Shown here: positions 16,070 to 25,119 of the stretch, piece by piece
How positions within the stretch are numbered: the stretch's first letter is position 1
Layout: the number at the start of each line of letters is the position of its first letter
Assembly (NCBI RefSeq): GCF_000725885.1
Contig: NZ_JODR01000032.1
Span: 8,431 to 72,430, forward strand
DNA: 64,000 nucleotides
Direction: 5' to 3'
Source of the DNA: Streptomyces albus subsp. albus
GTDB lineage: Bacteria; Actinomycetota; Actinomycetes; Streptomycetales; Streptomycetaceae
Notes under the pieces: model-generated
What the model was told of the DNA's origin: nothing
Databases searched by the model: none
The model's input: only the letters and a program-made list of their open reading frames with translations
Made by a program: the position numbers and the translations under genes

Positions 16070-18511
16070 TTATCCGAGGGAGGCGGGCGGGGCGGTGTCG
16101 TCGGTCCAGTCGCCGTCGAACAGGGAGGAGATCAGGGCTTCCTGCTCGGGGGCTAGTTGGCCGGCGCGTTGTTTGGTGCGGGTCTTGGCGAGCCACGGGC
16201 CGATTTTGACGCGCTCGCCGTCGACGGTGATCTCTTCGCGGGCGGTCGGGGCGCGGCCTTCGCGGTGGAGGAAGAGTTCCAGGAGTTGGACGGCCTGTTC
16301 GAAGGTACGGCGGGTGCGGCGCGTCGGGGCGAGCGGGTTGCTGGCGGGGGTCAGGCCGAGGGAGGTCAGCATCTGCTGCTTACTGCGGTGGAGGGCGTGC
16401 CAGGTGGTCAGTTGGCGGTGCAGCCAGGAGCCGATCTTCACACCTTGCAGGAGGGTGTCGCGGGTGAGGGCGCCGGGGTCGGCGCCGTCGGCGAGATGGG
16501 CGCGCAGCAGGTGGTACTTGCGGTGCCAGTCCGCGCCGTGGGGCAGGCGCCAGTCGGGGGCGAGGGCGGTCAGGGCGTCGGCGCGGGCCGGATCGAGCTG
16601 GTTTTTGGCGGCGAGGTGGCGTTGTTCGGCGAGCCACGCGCCGACGGGGGTGGTGGCGGGGGCGGCGAGGTGGCCGTGGGTTCGCAGGTAGTCGGCTGCG
16701 GCGGCCAGGCGGGCGCGCCAGGCGGCGTCGTGCTTGTCCCAGATCATCCCGAGGGCGTCGAGTTCGGCGATCCAGTCGGCTTCCAGGCGGCCGGCGGTGC
16801 GGGCGTCGCGCATGGTGGTGATGAAGGTGCCGAGCGCGTAGCCGGTGGGGTCGGTGTAGTCGGTGGGGACGTCGAGGTGGCCGTGTTCGTCGCGGTAGGA
16901 CTGGGCGGCGGCAAGTCCCAGGCGGCGGGAGCGGGAGACAGCCGGGTCGCGGGGGTCGAAGGATGCCAGGTCCATGGCGCGGGCGATGCGCTCGGGGTGG
17001 ACGGTGAAGTCGAAGTGCCAGCGGCGTTCGATGACGTCGCTGGTCTCCTTGGGCAGGCGGTTGGCCTTGTCGGGCAGGCGCTCCAGGATGCGGTGGTCGT
17101 GGCTGGCCAGTGCCGTGGCGATCGCCCAGACGGGTTCGTAAGGAGTGCCGAGGATGTTTTCGCTTTCGGCGCTGGGCGGGACATAGACGGGGACGATCAG
17201 TGAGGCGGTTTTGCCGGACACGTCCAGGCGCAGGGCACGGCCGAGGGCCTGGACACAGCGGATGACGCTGCGGGTGGGGTCGGCGAAGACAACGGCGTCG
17301 ACGCTGGGGATGTCGACGCCTTCGGCGATCAGGCGGGAGTTGGCCAGGACCGCGCAGTCGGCGGCGCGGAAGCCGGCGAAGATGTCGGCACGCTGAGCGG
17401 GGGTGTGCTCGCCGTGGGCGAAGAACAACTGCGGTGTGATGTCGGGGCACAGGTCGGGATCCGTGTGGCGGAGCAGGCGCAGGGTGTGGGGCAGTTCGCG
17501 GGCGAAGCGGCGGGCGTCGGAGACGAGGTTGAAGTAGACCAGCACCTTCTTCAGACCGTGCTCGGTCATGGCGCGCAGCACCGCGAGGTGCAGGGCGGTG
17601 GTGCGCAGCGCACCGTCGTCTTTGTCTTCCTCGGTGGTGCTGCCGCCCGTGGCCGCGGTGCCGGGGGTGGGGAGGTTCAGGCGGCGGCGCAGGTCGGCGT
17701 CGGTGAGAGTGGGCACCACGATGCGGTAGTCCGCGGCGCGGCCGTCGGCGACTGCCTGGGCGAGCGGGTAATCGAAGACCTTCGGGCCGTAGACCGCCTC
17801 GTTGTCCATGGAATTGGCGAACGCGTCTGCGGCCACTGCCGTGGCGCGGCGACGGCGCGGGCGGGTGGTGTCGGCGGACTCGGCCAGTTCCGGGGCGGCG
17901 AAGATGCGGGGGGTGGCGGTCATGTAGAGGCGGCGCTCCGCGTGGATCCGCTTGGCGTCGTTGACGATGGCCCACTTCTTGTCGGCGCGGCCGGCGATCC
18001 GGTGTGCCTCGTCCATGACCGCCAGATCGAAGGGCGGCACCGCGTACTTCGTGCTCTGGGTTTGTTCGATCTTGTCCAGGGAGTCGTAGGTGCAGATCAC
18101 CGTCAGCGCCGGGATCTGGTCCTGGTCCTGCCCCACCACCGACATCAGGGCGGCCAGCGCGTGCGGGTCGGTGGTCGACATGACGCGAGCGGCCACCAGA
18201 TCGTCCCGGCCGGTGGCATCCAGGGAGGAGACGATCACCATGTGCTCGGCGTGCCCGTCCCGGCGCCAGGCCAGCGCCGTCTGCGCCGCCAGGTCCAGCG
18301 TGGGCACCACGAACAGCACCAGCCGTGCGCCGAGTTCGTCCGCCACCCGGATGGACACCAGGGTCTTGCCGGTCCCTGTCGCCGAGACGTACAGCCCGCG
18401 CGTGCCCGCACGCCGCAGATGCCGCACCAGCCGCTTGACGGCCTGGAGCTGGTCGGCGAACAGCGGCCGCTTCTCAGGCCGGCCGGATGCGGCAACAGCA
18501 GCCACGGTCAT
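16070..18511 (-). CDS. DEAD/DEAH-box helicase with C-terminal HA repeats, TtrA-like
   Basis: About 813 residues from the ATG at 18511, which has GAGGA upstream; an earlier in-frame ATG at 18643 lacks coding character before that point. SF2 motifs: SATGTGKT, CTYDSLDKIE, AVMDEAHRIAG, TATPRIF, FNLVSDARRFA, NSRLIAEGVDIPSVDAVVFAD and QALGRALR. The C-terminal third has four helicase-associated (HA) repeats, e.g. YRDEHGHLDVPTDY, YALGTFI and LRTHGHLAAP. HA helicases such as TtrA are found near ends of Streptomyces linear replicons, where TtrA has been linked to conjugal transfer. Here it is divergent from tap. A second member is at 26164-28521. Confidence 0.85.
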   Translation of the reverse strand: MTVAAVAASGRPEKRPLFADQLQAVKRLVRHLRRAGTRGLYVSATGTGKTLVSIRVADELGARLVLFVVPTLDLAAQTALAWRRDGHAEHMVIVSSLDATGRDDLVAARVMSTTDPHALAALMSVVGQDQDQIPALTVICTYDSLDKIEQTQSTKYAVPPFDLAVMDEAHRIAGRADKKWAIVNDAKRIHAERRLYMTATPRIFAAPELAESADTTRPRRRRATAVAADAFANSMDNEAVYGPKVFDYPLAQAVADGRAADYRIVVPTLTDADLRRRLNLPTPGTAATGGSTTEEDKDDGALRTTALHLAVLRAMTEHGLKKVLVYFNLVSDARRFARELPHTLRLLRHTDPDLCPDITPQLFFAHGEHTPAQRADIFAGFRAADCAVLANSRLIAEGVDIPSVDAVVFADPTRSVIRCVQALGRALRLDVSGKTASLIVPVYVPPSAESENILGTPYEPVWAIATALASHDHRILERLPDKANRLPKETSDVIERRWHFDFTVHPERIARAMDLASFDPRDPAVSRSRRLGLAAAQSYRDEHGHLDVPTDYTDPTGYALGTFITTMRDARTAGRLEADWIAELDALGMIWDKHDAAWRARLAAAADYLRTHGHLAAPATTPVGAWLAEQRHLAAKNQLDPARADALTALAPDWRLPHGADWHRKYHLLRAHLADGADPGALTRDTLLQGVKIGSWLHRQLTTWHALHRSKQQMLTSLGLTPASNPLAPTRRTRRTFEQAVQLLELFLHREGRAPTAREEITVDGERVKIGPWLAKTRTKQRAGQLAPEQEALISSLFDGDWTDDTAPPASLG

Positions 18512-18710
18512 ACAGGTCTTCCTCGATCCGAAGCGGGACGGCGCCCCCGGGCAGCGGCCGGGGCCGGGGAGGCTGTGGGGCCGTAGCGGGACCTTCCAGC
18601 GGGCACCGTACCACCCCGGACCCCCTTCGTACGCATAATGCATGGAGAATGCGCGAGGAAGGTACGCGATAAGTTCGTTTCACGGGGTAGGGTGCGAGCG
18701 GAGGTGTCTC
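18512..18710. promoter_or_regulatory. Divergent promoter region between HA helicase and tap
   Basis: 199 bases between two divergent genes, with a local AT-rich patch around 18636-18675 (cataatgcatgg, cgataagttcg). Probable promoters for both genes; no exact -10/-35 assignment is made. Confidence 0.4.
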
Positions 18711-20960
18711 ATGTCCGAGTTGTTCGACGCGGTTGACGCGCTGGTGGCGTCACGGTCTCCGCTGCCGCCGCCGGCGCAGCGCAAGCGGCTGCGTCAGGCC
18801 CATGCGCTCACCCTTGATGAAGTGGCCGCCGCCCTGGGCGTGCGGCGCGCGACCGTCGGCGACTGGGAGTCGGGCAGGACCGAGCCGCGGCCGCCGCAGC
18901 GGGAGGCCTACGCGCGCCTGCTGGAGCAGCTCGCGCAGCTCTACCCGGCCCCCGCCGCCGAGAGCGTCGGCGCACCGCAGGAGGACAGCGCTGCGCCGGA
19001 AACGTTCGCCGGCCCGGCGCCCACGGCGGCGCCTGTGCCCGCGGGCGGGGAGCCTGAGGCTGCGGCCAGCACCGCATCCGGCAACATCCCTCCGCCTGCC
19101 CGCACCGCTGTTCCCGCACCGCCCGCCGCATCACGTCCGGCGCGTACCGCCCGCCCCTCGCAGACATCGCGCCACCCGGGCGAAAAGAAGGCCGCCCGGG
19201 CGAACAACCCCGCGCCCGGCGGCGCGTACGCGCACGGTCCGCTGCTCGTCCTCGACGCCGACGCCGGCCGGGAGGTGACCGGCTACGGCATCGGCGGCCT
19301 CATCCTGGACGTACCCGCCACGTCCCTGCCCGCCCTGGTCGAGTGGACACTGACCGAGGCACAGCTGGGAGCTGCGAGGCTGCACGGCTGCGGCAAGGAC
19401 GCCGACCCGCTGCTGGTCCTCACGCCGACCGCGTGCGAGCGGTACGGCCTGCCCGTGGAGTTGACCGAGGCCGAGCGGCTCGCCGGGCGGCTCGGGGAAG
19501 GGCACAAGGTCATCAAGCAGCTGAAGCGTGCCAACTGGCAGCTCACCAAGCGCGGGTTCGGGCCGTGGGCGCGGATCTACCGCCCCGCGCAGGGCAGCCG
19601 TCGAAGTTGCGTGCAGCTGTGCATCCCGTCCTGGGGCGCCCTTGACGACCGCGCCTGGGGGCATGCCGCCCAGCTTCAGCCGGCACAGCTCGCCCGGGTG
19701 CTGGGCGTGTACGCGACACGGGTGATGACGCCGGTCGGCTCCACCGCCGTCACGGGACTTGAGCTGATGACCGCGCTCAACCCGCCGACCCGCGCGAGCG
19801 AGCCGGACGCCGACGGCAGGCGCCATGCCGAGCACCGGCCCGGCTCACTGGGGACGGAGGCGATGGACCCGGCGCCGTGCGAGGCGACCGACGGACACCC
19901 GGTTCTCGCCGGCCTGCCCCGGTTCCACGTGCGCGGCCCCGGCGAGCGGCTGTTCGAGGAGGCGTACGACTGGGCGCGGGATCTGACCGATAGCGAGTGC
20001 ATGCAGCGCTACCTGGTCGGCATCGACGTGAACCTGGCGTTCGGTGCGGCCGCCAACGGCGCGGTCGTCGGCCTCGCGTCGCCGCCCGTGCACGTCACCG
20101 ACCCCGTCTTCGACCCGGCGCTGCCCGGCTCCTGGCTGGTCGACCTCTCCCACGTCGATCCCTCCAGGGTGAGGGTCGCAAAGCAATGGCGCGAACTCGA
20201 CGGCGACCTGCTGCCCAGCCCGTTCACCCCGACCGGTGAACGTCCCCAGGGCCCGGCCTGGTACGCCACACCGACGGTGGCGTACGCCGTGGAGCTCGGC
20301 TACGACGTCACTCCGCTTGAGGCCTGGGTACGGCCGGAGGCCGGCCGGTTCCTGGACGGCTGGTACAAGCGGCTGCGCGACGCCTACGTCGACACCATGG
20401 CGGACCTCGGCGTCGCCGAGAAGCTGCCCCCGCGCGAGTTCCTGACGGCGATGGAGGGCTACCGCAGCCGTGACCCGGAGATGGGAATCGTCCTGGACGC
20501 GATCAAGATGACCGTCAAGGGGGGCATCGGCAAGCTGCAGGAGAAGGCGCGCGGCGGCGGTTGGAAGCCGGGGCAGTCCTGGCCCGCTCTCGCCCGGCCG
20601 ACCTGGCGGCCGGACGTCCGCGCGACCGTCATCTCCCGGGCCCGGATCAACATGCACCGCAAGATGCTCAACCTGGCGGCGGCCACCGGCCGCTACCCGG
20701 TCGCGGTCCTGTCGGACTGCGCGGTGTACGCCGCCGACGGACCCAGCCCGCTGGACGTCCTGCCCTACGGCACCGACGGCAAGACGGTGCCGGGCTCGTT
20801 CCGGCTGGGGGTCTCGCCCGGGATGGTCAAGCACGAGGGCACCCAGAGCGTGCTGTGGGGGGCGGACGTGCTCGAGCAGCTCAGCGCCGACGGCCGTGTC
20901 GCCAACCTCGCCCGCCACATCAAGACCGGCGAGCACGCCGCCAGGGACACCGGAGAGTAG
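18711..20960 (+). CDS. tap: Telomere-associated protein Tap
   Basis: 749 residues from the ATG at 18711, which follows GGAGG; Tap proteins are about this length. An N-terminal XRE-type helix-turn-helix (LRQAHALTLDEVAAALGVRR) is followed by a Pro/Ala-rich linker to about residue 170 and a large C-terminal region. Tap binds the 3' overhang of Streptomyces telomeres and recruits the terminal protein; tpg follows 15 bases downstream, confirming the assignment. Odd point: the C-terminal half contains GIDVNLAF (Asp439), KMTVKGGIGK (Lys599) and VLSDCAVY (Asp669), in the order and spacing expected for family B polymerase motifs A, B and C, with one motif C Asp missing. Confidence 0.9.
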   Translation: MSELFDAVDALVASRSPLPPPAQRKRLRQAHALTLDEVAAALGVRRATVGDWESGRTEPRPPQREAYARLLEQLAQLYPAPAAESVGAPQEDSAAPETFAGPAPTAAPVPAGGEPEAAASTASGNIPPPARTAVPAPPAASRPARTARPSQTSRHPGEKKAARANNPAPGGAYAHGPLLVLDADAGREVTGYGIGGLILDVPATSLPALVEWTLTEAQLGAARLHGCGKDADPLLVLTPTACERYGLPVELTEAERLAGRLGEGHKVIKQLKRANWQLTKRGFGPWARIYRPAQGSRRSCVQLCIPSWGALDDRAWGHAAQLQPAQLARVLGVYATRVMTPVGSTAVTGLELMTALNPPTRASEPDADGRRHAEHRPGSLGTEAMDPAPCEATDGHPVLAGLPRFHVRGPGERLFEEAYDWARDLTDSECMQRYLVGIDVNLAFGAAANGAVVGLASPPVHVTDPVFDPALPGSWLVDLSHVDPSRVRVAKQWRELDGDLLPSPFTPTGERPQGPAWYATPTVAYAVELGYDVTPLEAWVRPEAGRFLDGWYKRLRDAYVDTMADLGVAEKLPPREFLTAMEGYRSRDPEMGIVLDAIKMTVKGGIGKLQEKARGGGWKPGQSWPALARPTWRPDVRATVISRARINMHRKMLNLAAATGRYPVAVLSDCAVYAADGPSPLDVLPYGTDGKTVPGSFRLGVSPGMVKHEGTQSVLWGADVLEQLSADGRVANLARHIKTGEHAARDTGE

Positions 20961-20975
20961 GGGGATCAAGGGGCG

Positions 20976-21533
20976 ATGGTCACGGTCGCGGAAGAACTCG
21001 ACAGGGCGGTGCAGGGCGCGTTTACCCGACCCGTTCCCAAGTCGGCCGGGGCGCAGATGCGCTACCTCGTCAAGAGGCACGGCGGCCGGACGAAGCCGGT
21101 CGCCGAACTGCTCGGCATCAGCCAGCGCACCGTCGAGCGGTACGTGAAGAACAAGTTCAAAGCCCCCCGGCCACAGCTCGCCGACCGCCTCGAACGCGAG
21201 GTCCGCACCCGCTGGCAGCCGCAAGTCCGCGCCAGGGCGAAGCAGGCCGCGGCCACCACCGGCGGCATCATGATCGATGTCCAGGCCCGGTTCGGCTACA
21301 CCGCCGCCCCCGGCAGCACCGACCAGGCCCGCGTACGGCACCTCACCCTCGCGCTGCCGCCCCGCCACGCCGCCCGTCTCCTTCAGGCCCGGGAGGCAGG
21401 CCTCACCGAGGACCGGCTCCGCGAGATCGCCGCCGAGGCCCTGGGCGAGGTGTACTTCCGCGACAACGGCCGCCGCGCCCACGGCCTCGAAGTGGAACTC
21501 ACCGACCTCATCGACCTCCAGTTCGAGCTGTAA
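20976..21533 (+). CDS. tpg: Telomere terminal protein Tpg
   Basis: 185 residues, the standard Tpg length. Features: MRYLVKRHGG, a helix-turn-helix GISQRTVERYVK, the basic RTRWQPQVRARAKQAAATTGGI helix, FGYTAAPGSTDQARVR and the C-terminal EVYFRDNGRRAHGLEVEL. Tpg is covalently linked to 5' ends and primes end patching during replication of linear Streptomyces DNA. Thr115 in APGSTD lies where the DNA-linked Thr (about position 114) of characterised Tpg is expected; this alignment is mine. Co-transcribed with tap. Confidence 0.92.
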   Translation: MVTVAEELDRAVQGAFTRPVPKSAGAQMRYLVKRHGGRTKPVAELLGISQRTVERYVKNKFKAPRPQLADRLEREVRTRWQPQVRARAKQAAATTGGIMIDVQARFGYTAAPGSTDQARVRHLTLALPPRHAARLLQAREAGLTEDRLREIAAEALGEVYFRDNGRRAHGLEVELTDLIDLQFEL

Positions 21534-21872
21534 GCACGCCCCAGCCCGACCACGCCCAGCCGAGGGTGACTGACCACTTCAGCCGGTGAACGTTCCTTGC
21601 TCAGCCCGATAGACGACGACACCACCCTCCCCACATTTGGTGATCGACACCGGATTTGTCACACCGCCGCGCTGAGCCCCTCCCCGTGGCTGGCGGCGCC
21701 GGATGCCACAGAGCCGCCTCCGGTCGAACGGGCCGGTGGTGGCCGCGGTTGACCGAAAGCAATCGCTGCGGCGACGCCGGCGGCGTAGCCTTCCGTGCCG
21801 CTTGCGGATGACTGTGCGGCCGTGAACCAGGGGCGCCTGGCTGCCCGGTCGCGGACAGGGGATTCAAGGGGC
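21534..21872. other. Intergenic region between tpg and the Tn7-like operon
   Basis: 339 bases. It should hold the promoter of the tnsABC-like operon and possibly the left transposon end. I looked for copies of the repeats found after tniQ (GTTACGACAT-like) and did not find one; local AT-richer words such as cacatttggtgatcgac and ggatttgtcac are present but do not match. Confidence 0.35.
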
Positions 21873-22640
21873 ATGGGCGTCGTGACCAAGGACATCATGG
21901 TGGTCTACCGGGACGCCGCGGGGCGCACGGTGAAGGTTCCGGCTTCACGCGCGTCAGGTGTGCCGCTGACGGGCCGTGAGGCGGTGTGGGCGCCGTCTCG
22001 GCATCCCAGCAAGCGCAGCATCGCGACCTGGTGGTGGTCGGCCACCACCGGCCGGCTCGTGGGCTGCCGGTCGCTTCAGCGGCTGACCGTGGCGATGCTG
22101 CTGGACTTCCATCCCCAGGTGGTGGACTTCCAGGCCTGGTCGGCGCGGCTCGAATGGCGCGAGCGAGGGCGGGAGAAGAGTCTGGTGCCGGACTTCTTCC
22201 TGCGCACCGCGGCCGACACGCTCATCGTCGTGGCCTGTCCCCCGGCCGCCGGGCCCACCACCCGCTTCGAGCGGCAGCTGACGGTGCTGCGCGAGGTGTG
22301 CCAGGAGGCGGGCTGGGTGCTCGGGGCGCCGCCGCGGCCGCCCGGCCCGGTGGCGCTGGCCAACCTGCGGTGGGTGGCGCGCTACCGGCATCCGCGCAAC
22401 GGCGACGCGGCCGTGGAGGGGAAACTGCAAGCAGCGTTTGCCTCTGCGCGCCCGCTGCTGGAGGGTGTCACGGGCGCGGGGCTGCCGACACTGACCGCGC
22501 TGCCCCGCCTGTACCACATGCTGTGGCACCGGCGGCTGGGGATCGACTGGAGCGTGCCGCTGGGGCCGGGATCACTGGTGGGGCCGGTGGGCAGCGAACC
22601 GCAGGCGATGCGCCAGCCCTACCAAGCCGAGGACGTGTGA
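21873..22640 (+). CDS. TnsA-like transposase endonuclease subunit, catalytic residues missing
   Basis: About 255 residues from ATG 21873 (AAGGGG upstream; GTG 21882 is possible). The block WWWSATTGRLVG, then SLQRLTVAMLLDFHPQVV, then LVPDFFLRT and LIVVACPP follows the TnsA N-terminal nuclease layout, and PRNGDAAVEGKLQAAF follows it. In active TnsA the order is a Glu in the SLLERD-type helix, Asp in PDFL and Lys in VEVK. Here Asp107 is kept, but the Glu position is Arg70 and the Lys position is Pro123. The protein is therefore probably not an active 5' nuclease. Its stop overlaps the tnsB-like start (ATGA). The match is to the fold and operon context. Confidence 0.75.
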   Translation: MGVVTKDIMVVYRDAAGRTVKVPASRASGVPLTGREAVWAPSRHPSKRSIATWWWSATTGRLVGCRSLQRLTVAMLLDFHPQVVDFQAWSARLEWRERGREKSLVPDFFLRTAADTLIVVACPPAAGPTTRFERQLTVLREVCQEAGWVLGAPPRPPGPVALANLRWVARYRHPRNGDAAVEGKLQAAFASARPLLEGVTGAGLPTLTALPRLYHMLWHRRLGIDWSVPLGPGSLVGPVGSEPQAMRQPYQAEDV

Positions 22641-25069
22641 TGACCACGGTGGCCACCCAGCCGCCGGTGATGCGGCACGCCCGGCGCGGGGTCCTGGCCC
22701 CTGGCGACGGCGTGCAGTGGCACGGCGGCCGCTACACCGTCACCGCCCTGTCGGGCGTGACCGTGCACCTGGCCCCGCAGGCCGGCAGCCCGCAGCCCCC
22801 GGCGGCGGTACTGCTGGCGGCGCTGGCCGCGGCGGAGGACTTCGCGGTCCTGAACGGGGCGGGCCGGCCGGTGCCTCACACGGTGATGCCGGACTGGGCG
22901 CTGCTGGAGGGCATCAGCGAGGAAGCGGCCCGCGAGGCGCGGATCTGGGAGCGCCACGTCATCGAGGTCGACACCGGACTGCTGCCCGGTGTGCCGGAAG
23001 GCTCCCTGCCGCGCGAGGGATACGACCCGCGGTGTACCACGCTCATCCAGCGCTACCAGGCCAAGGCCGCCGAACTGAGCGCCGTGCTGGGATGGAAGAT
23101 GTCGTGGCAGACCGTGCAGACCAAGCGGCTGAAGTACAAGGCGGAAGGCGCCTGGGGACTGGTCGACAAGCGCCGCACCCGCAGCACGACGCTGTACGGG
23201 CGCACCGATATCCGGGTGGTGGACCTGCTGCTGGAACTGGTCGAGGCCGGACGCGGCGCGGTGCCGGGCAACGCCATGAAGCTGTTCACCCAGCTGCGGC
23301 GCGCTGCCCGTGCCCGGTACGGGGCGGGAGTGAAGGTGCCGGCCGACTCCACGCTGTACAAGCTGCTCGAGCGCCTCGGCATCGACGCCAGGCGCCCGCA
23401 GGCGCCGCGCGGCCGGCACGCGCGGGCGGCGGGCCGTCCCGCCCCGCCGTTCACGGTGACCTCGGCCATCGCGCCCGGCGAGGTGGTGCAGATCGACTCC
23501 ACCGATCTGGACGTGAAAGTCCTCGGCGACGACGGCCTGCCGGCTTCGGTCGAGCTGACCGCTGCCGTGGATGTCGCCACCCGCAGCATCATCGCCGCCG
23601 TGGTGCGCCCCAAAACTCCCCGCCGCCGGCGCCGGGGAGCACAGGCGCGGCCGGGACTGATCAGCGCGCAGCGCAGTACCGGGCGGGCCACCAAGGCCGT
23701 GGACGCCTCCCTGCTGCTCGCCCAGGCTCTGGTGCCGGCCCCGATGCGGCCCGGCTTCAGCCCGCTGGCGCACGCCAGCGCCTCGCACCTTCCCTACGAC
23801 GAACTCGCCGCCGCCGATGAGCGGTTCGCGCAGGCGGCCGGCCGCCCGGTCATCGTGCCCGACCTGATCGTGATCGACCACGGCACGGTGTTCGCCGGGC
23901 GGACCTTCTTCGACGCCTGCGCCTATCTGGGGATCTCCGTCCGCCCGGCCCGGCGGCGCACCCCCACCGACAAGGCGATCGTCGAGCGCACCTTCGCCTC
24001 CGTCAAGTCCATGTTCAGCCAGTGGGTGAACACCTACACCGGGCACGACTTCACCCGCCGCGCTGCGGCGGTGGACGGCCAGCGGCTGTGGACGCTGGCC
24101 CAGCTCGATGACCTGCTGCAGGAGTGGATCGCCCTGGGCTGGCAGAACCATCCGCACGAAGAGCTGCGCAGCCCCTACGACCCGAACCTCCCTGCCCTGA
24201 CGCCAAATCAGATGTATGCGGCGTGCGTGCAGGCCGCGGGTTACCTGCCGATCCCCCTGGGCGAGGAGGACTACCTGCGGCTGCTGCCCACCGCGTGGGT
24301 GGGCGTCACCGACCAGGGCATCCGCTTCAAGAACCGCACCTACGAGAACCCCTCCACCGACCCCGACGAGGGGTTGAACCCGTACCGGTACCGGGCGTCG
24401 GGGCTGCGGGGCAAAAAGCGCGGAGGGTGGGAGCTGCGCTACAACCCCTACACCCCGGAACGGGTGTGGCTGCGCGACCACCAGCGTGATCGGTGGGTGG
24501 AGGCCACCTTCGTCCACCAGCACCTGATCGGCGCGCCGTGGACGCAGTACCTGTGGGACGTGGCCTGTGCCGAGCATGTCGAGCGCGGCGGCGGCAGCAA
24601 GGATGAGGAGGCGATCGCGCAGGCCCTGGCCGAGCTGCTGGAGCGGGCCGGGCACGGCCCGCAGGAGCCGGGCGCGGTCACCGTCCCGGACGGCTACGGT
24701 CCCGCGCTCCTGCCCGCTCCCGCCCCGGCACCGTTCGACCCGTACGCGGGGGCCGCGCCGGTGGACCTGACGGGACTTGAGCCTCTGGGCAGCCTCGAGC
24801 TGGACGACCTGGGCATGTACACAGCCGCCCCCTTGCCCGCGCCGCCGGCCGGCGAGGGGCCTGCAGCGATGCGCTGGGAGGAGCCCGGCGCCTCACATGC
24901 CCCTCCGCCGCCGGCGGGCGCGGGCTCCGTGGGCGGCGGCGCAGACCTCGCCGCGGCGGGCGGCGGGCAGGACTTCACCGACTGGTACTGGAAGGGCCTG
25001 CCCGCCATCACACCCCTGCCACCGCTGGACGACGACGGCGACAGCCCACCGCCTCGTGGCCCCATCTGA
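22640..25069 (+). CDS. TnsB-like DDE transposase (Mu/Tn7 family)
   Basis: 809 residues. The DDE catalytic set is complete: Asp286 (VQIDSTD), Asp413 (VIDHGTVF) and Glu449 (TDKAIVERTF), with D-E spacing of 36. N-terminal helical DNA-binding segments precede the core; after it come a Mu-transposase-like beta domain (GIRFKNRTYENP, LRYNPYTPERVWL) and a 150-residue Pro/Ala/Gly-rich tail that likely contacts the TnsC-like ATPase. It joins 3' ends to target. Translation is coupled to tnsA by ATGA, and the tnsC-like gene follows. Confidence 0.9.
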   Translation: MTTVATQPPVMRHARRGVLAPGDGVQWHGGRYTVTALSGVTVHLAPQAGSPQPPAAVLLAALAAAEDFAVLNGAGRPVPHTVMPDWALLEGISEEAAREARIWERHVIEVDTGLLPGVPEGSLPREGYDPRCTTLIQRYQAKAAELSAVLGWKMSWQTVQTKRLKYKAEGAWGLVDKRRTRSTTLYGRTDIRVVDLLLELVEAGRGAVPGNAMKLFTQLRRAARARYGAGVKVPADSTLYKLLERLGIDARRPQAPRGRHARAAGRPAPPFTVTSAIAPGEVVQIDSTDLDVKVLGDDGLPASVELTAAVDVATRSIIAAVVRPKTPRRRRRGAQARPGLISAQRSTGRATKAVDASLLLAQALVPAPMRPGFSPLAHASASHLPYDELAAADERFAQAAGRPVIVPDLIVIDHGTVFAGRTFFDACAYLGISVRPARRRTPTDKAIVERTFASVKSMFSQWVNTYTGHDFTRRAAAVDGQRLWTLAQLDDLLQEWIALGWQNHPHEELRSPYDPNLPALTPNQMYAACVQAAGYLPIPLGEEDYLRLLPTAWVGVTDQGIRFKNRTYENPSTDPDEGLNPYRYRASGLRGKKRGGWELRYNPYTPERVWLRDHQRDRWVEATFVHQHLIGAPWTQYLWDVACAEHVERGGGSKDEEAIAQALAELLERAGHGPQEPGAVTVPDGYGPALLPAPAPAPFDPYAGAAPVDLTGLEPLGSLELDDLGMYTAAPLPAPPAGEGPAAMRWEEPGASHAPPPPAGAGSVGGGADLAAAGGGQDFTDWYWKGLPAITPLPPLDDDGDSPPPRGPI

Positions 25070-25119
25070 CCTGTGACACCCGCTCTTGCCCTGTGCCCTG
25101 AGATGAGTTGGACCAACCC

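Noticed and set aside
21986..22639. An open frame extending the tnsB-like protein upstream to about 1027 residues
   Set aside because: It overlaps tnsA in another frame, is Arg/Ala/Gly-rich shadow sequence, and the ATGA overlap at 22640 marks the real start.
22619..24655. A 678-codon minus-strand open frame opposite the transposase gene
   Set aside because: It is the mirror frame of a strongly coding gene with no motifs; long shadows are expected at this GC content. The same holds for other large antisense frames at 1322-3292, 26155-28515, 41491-43722 and 44940-47771.
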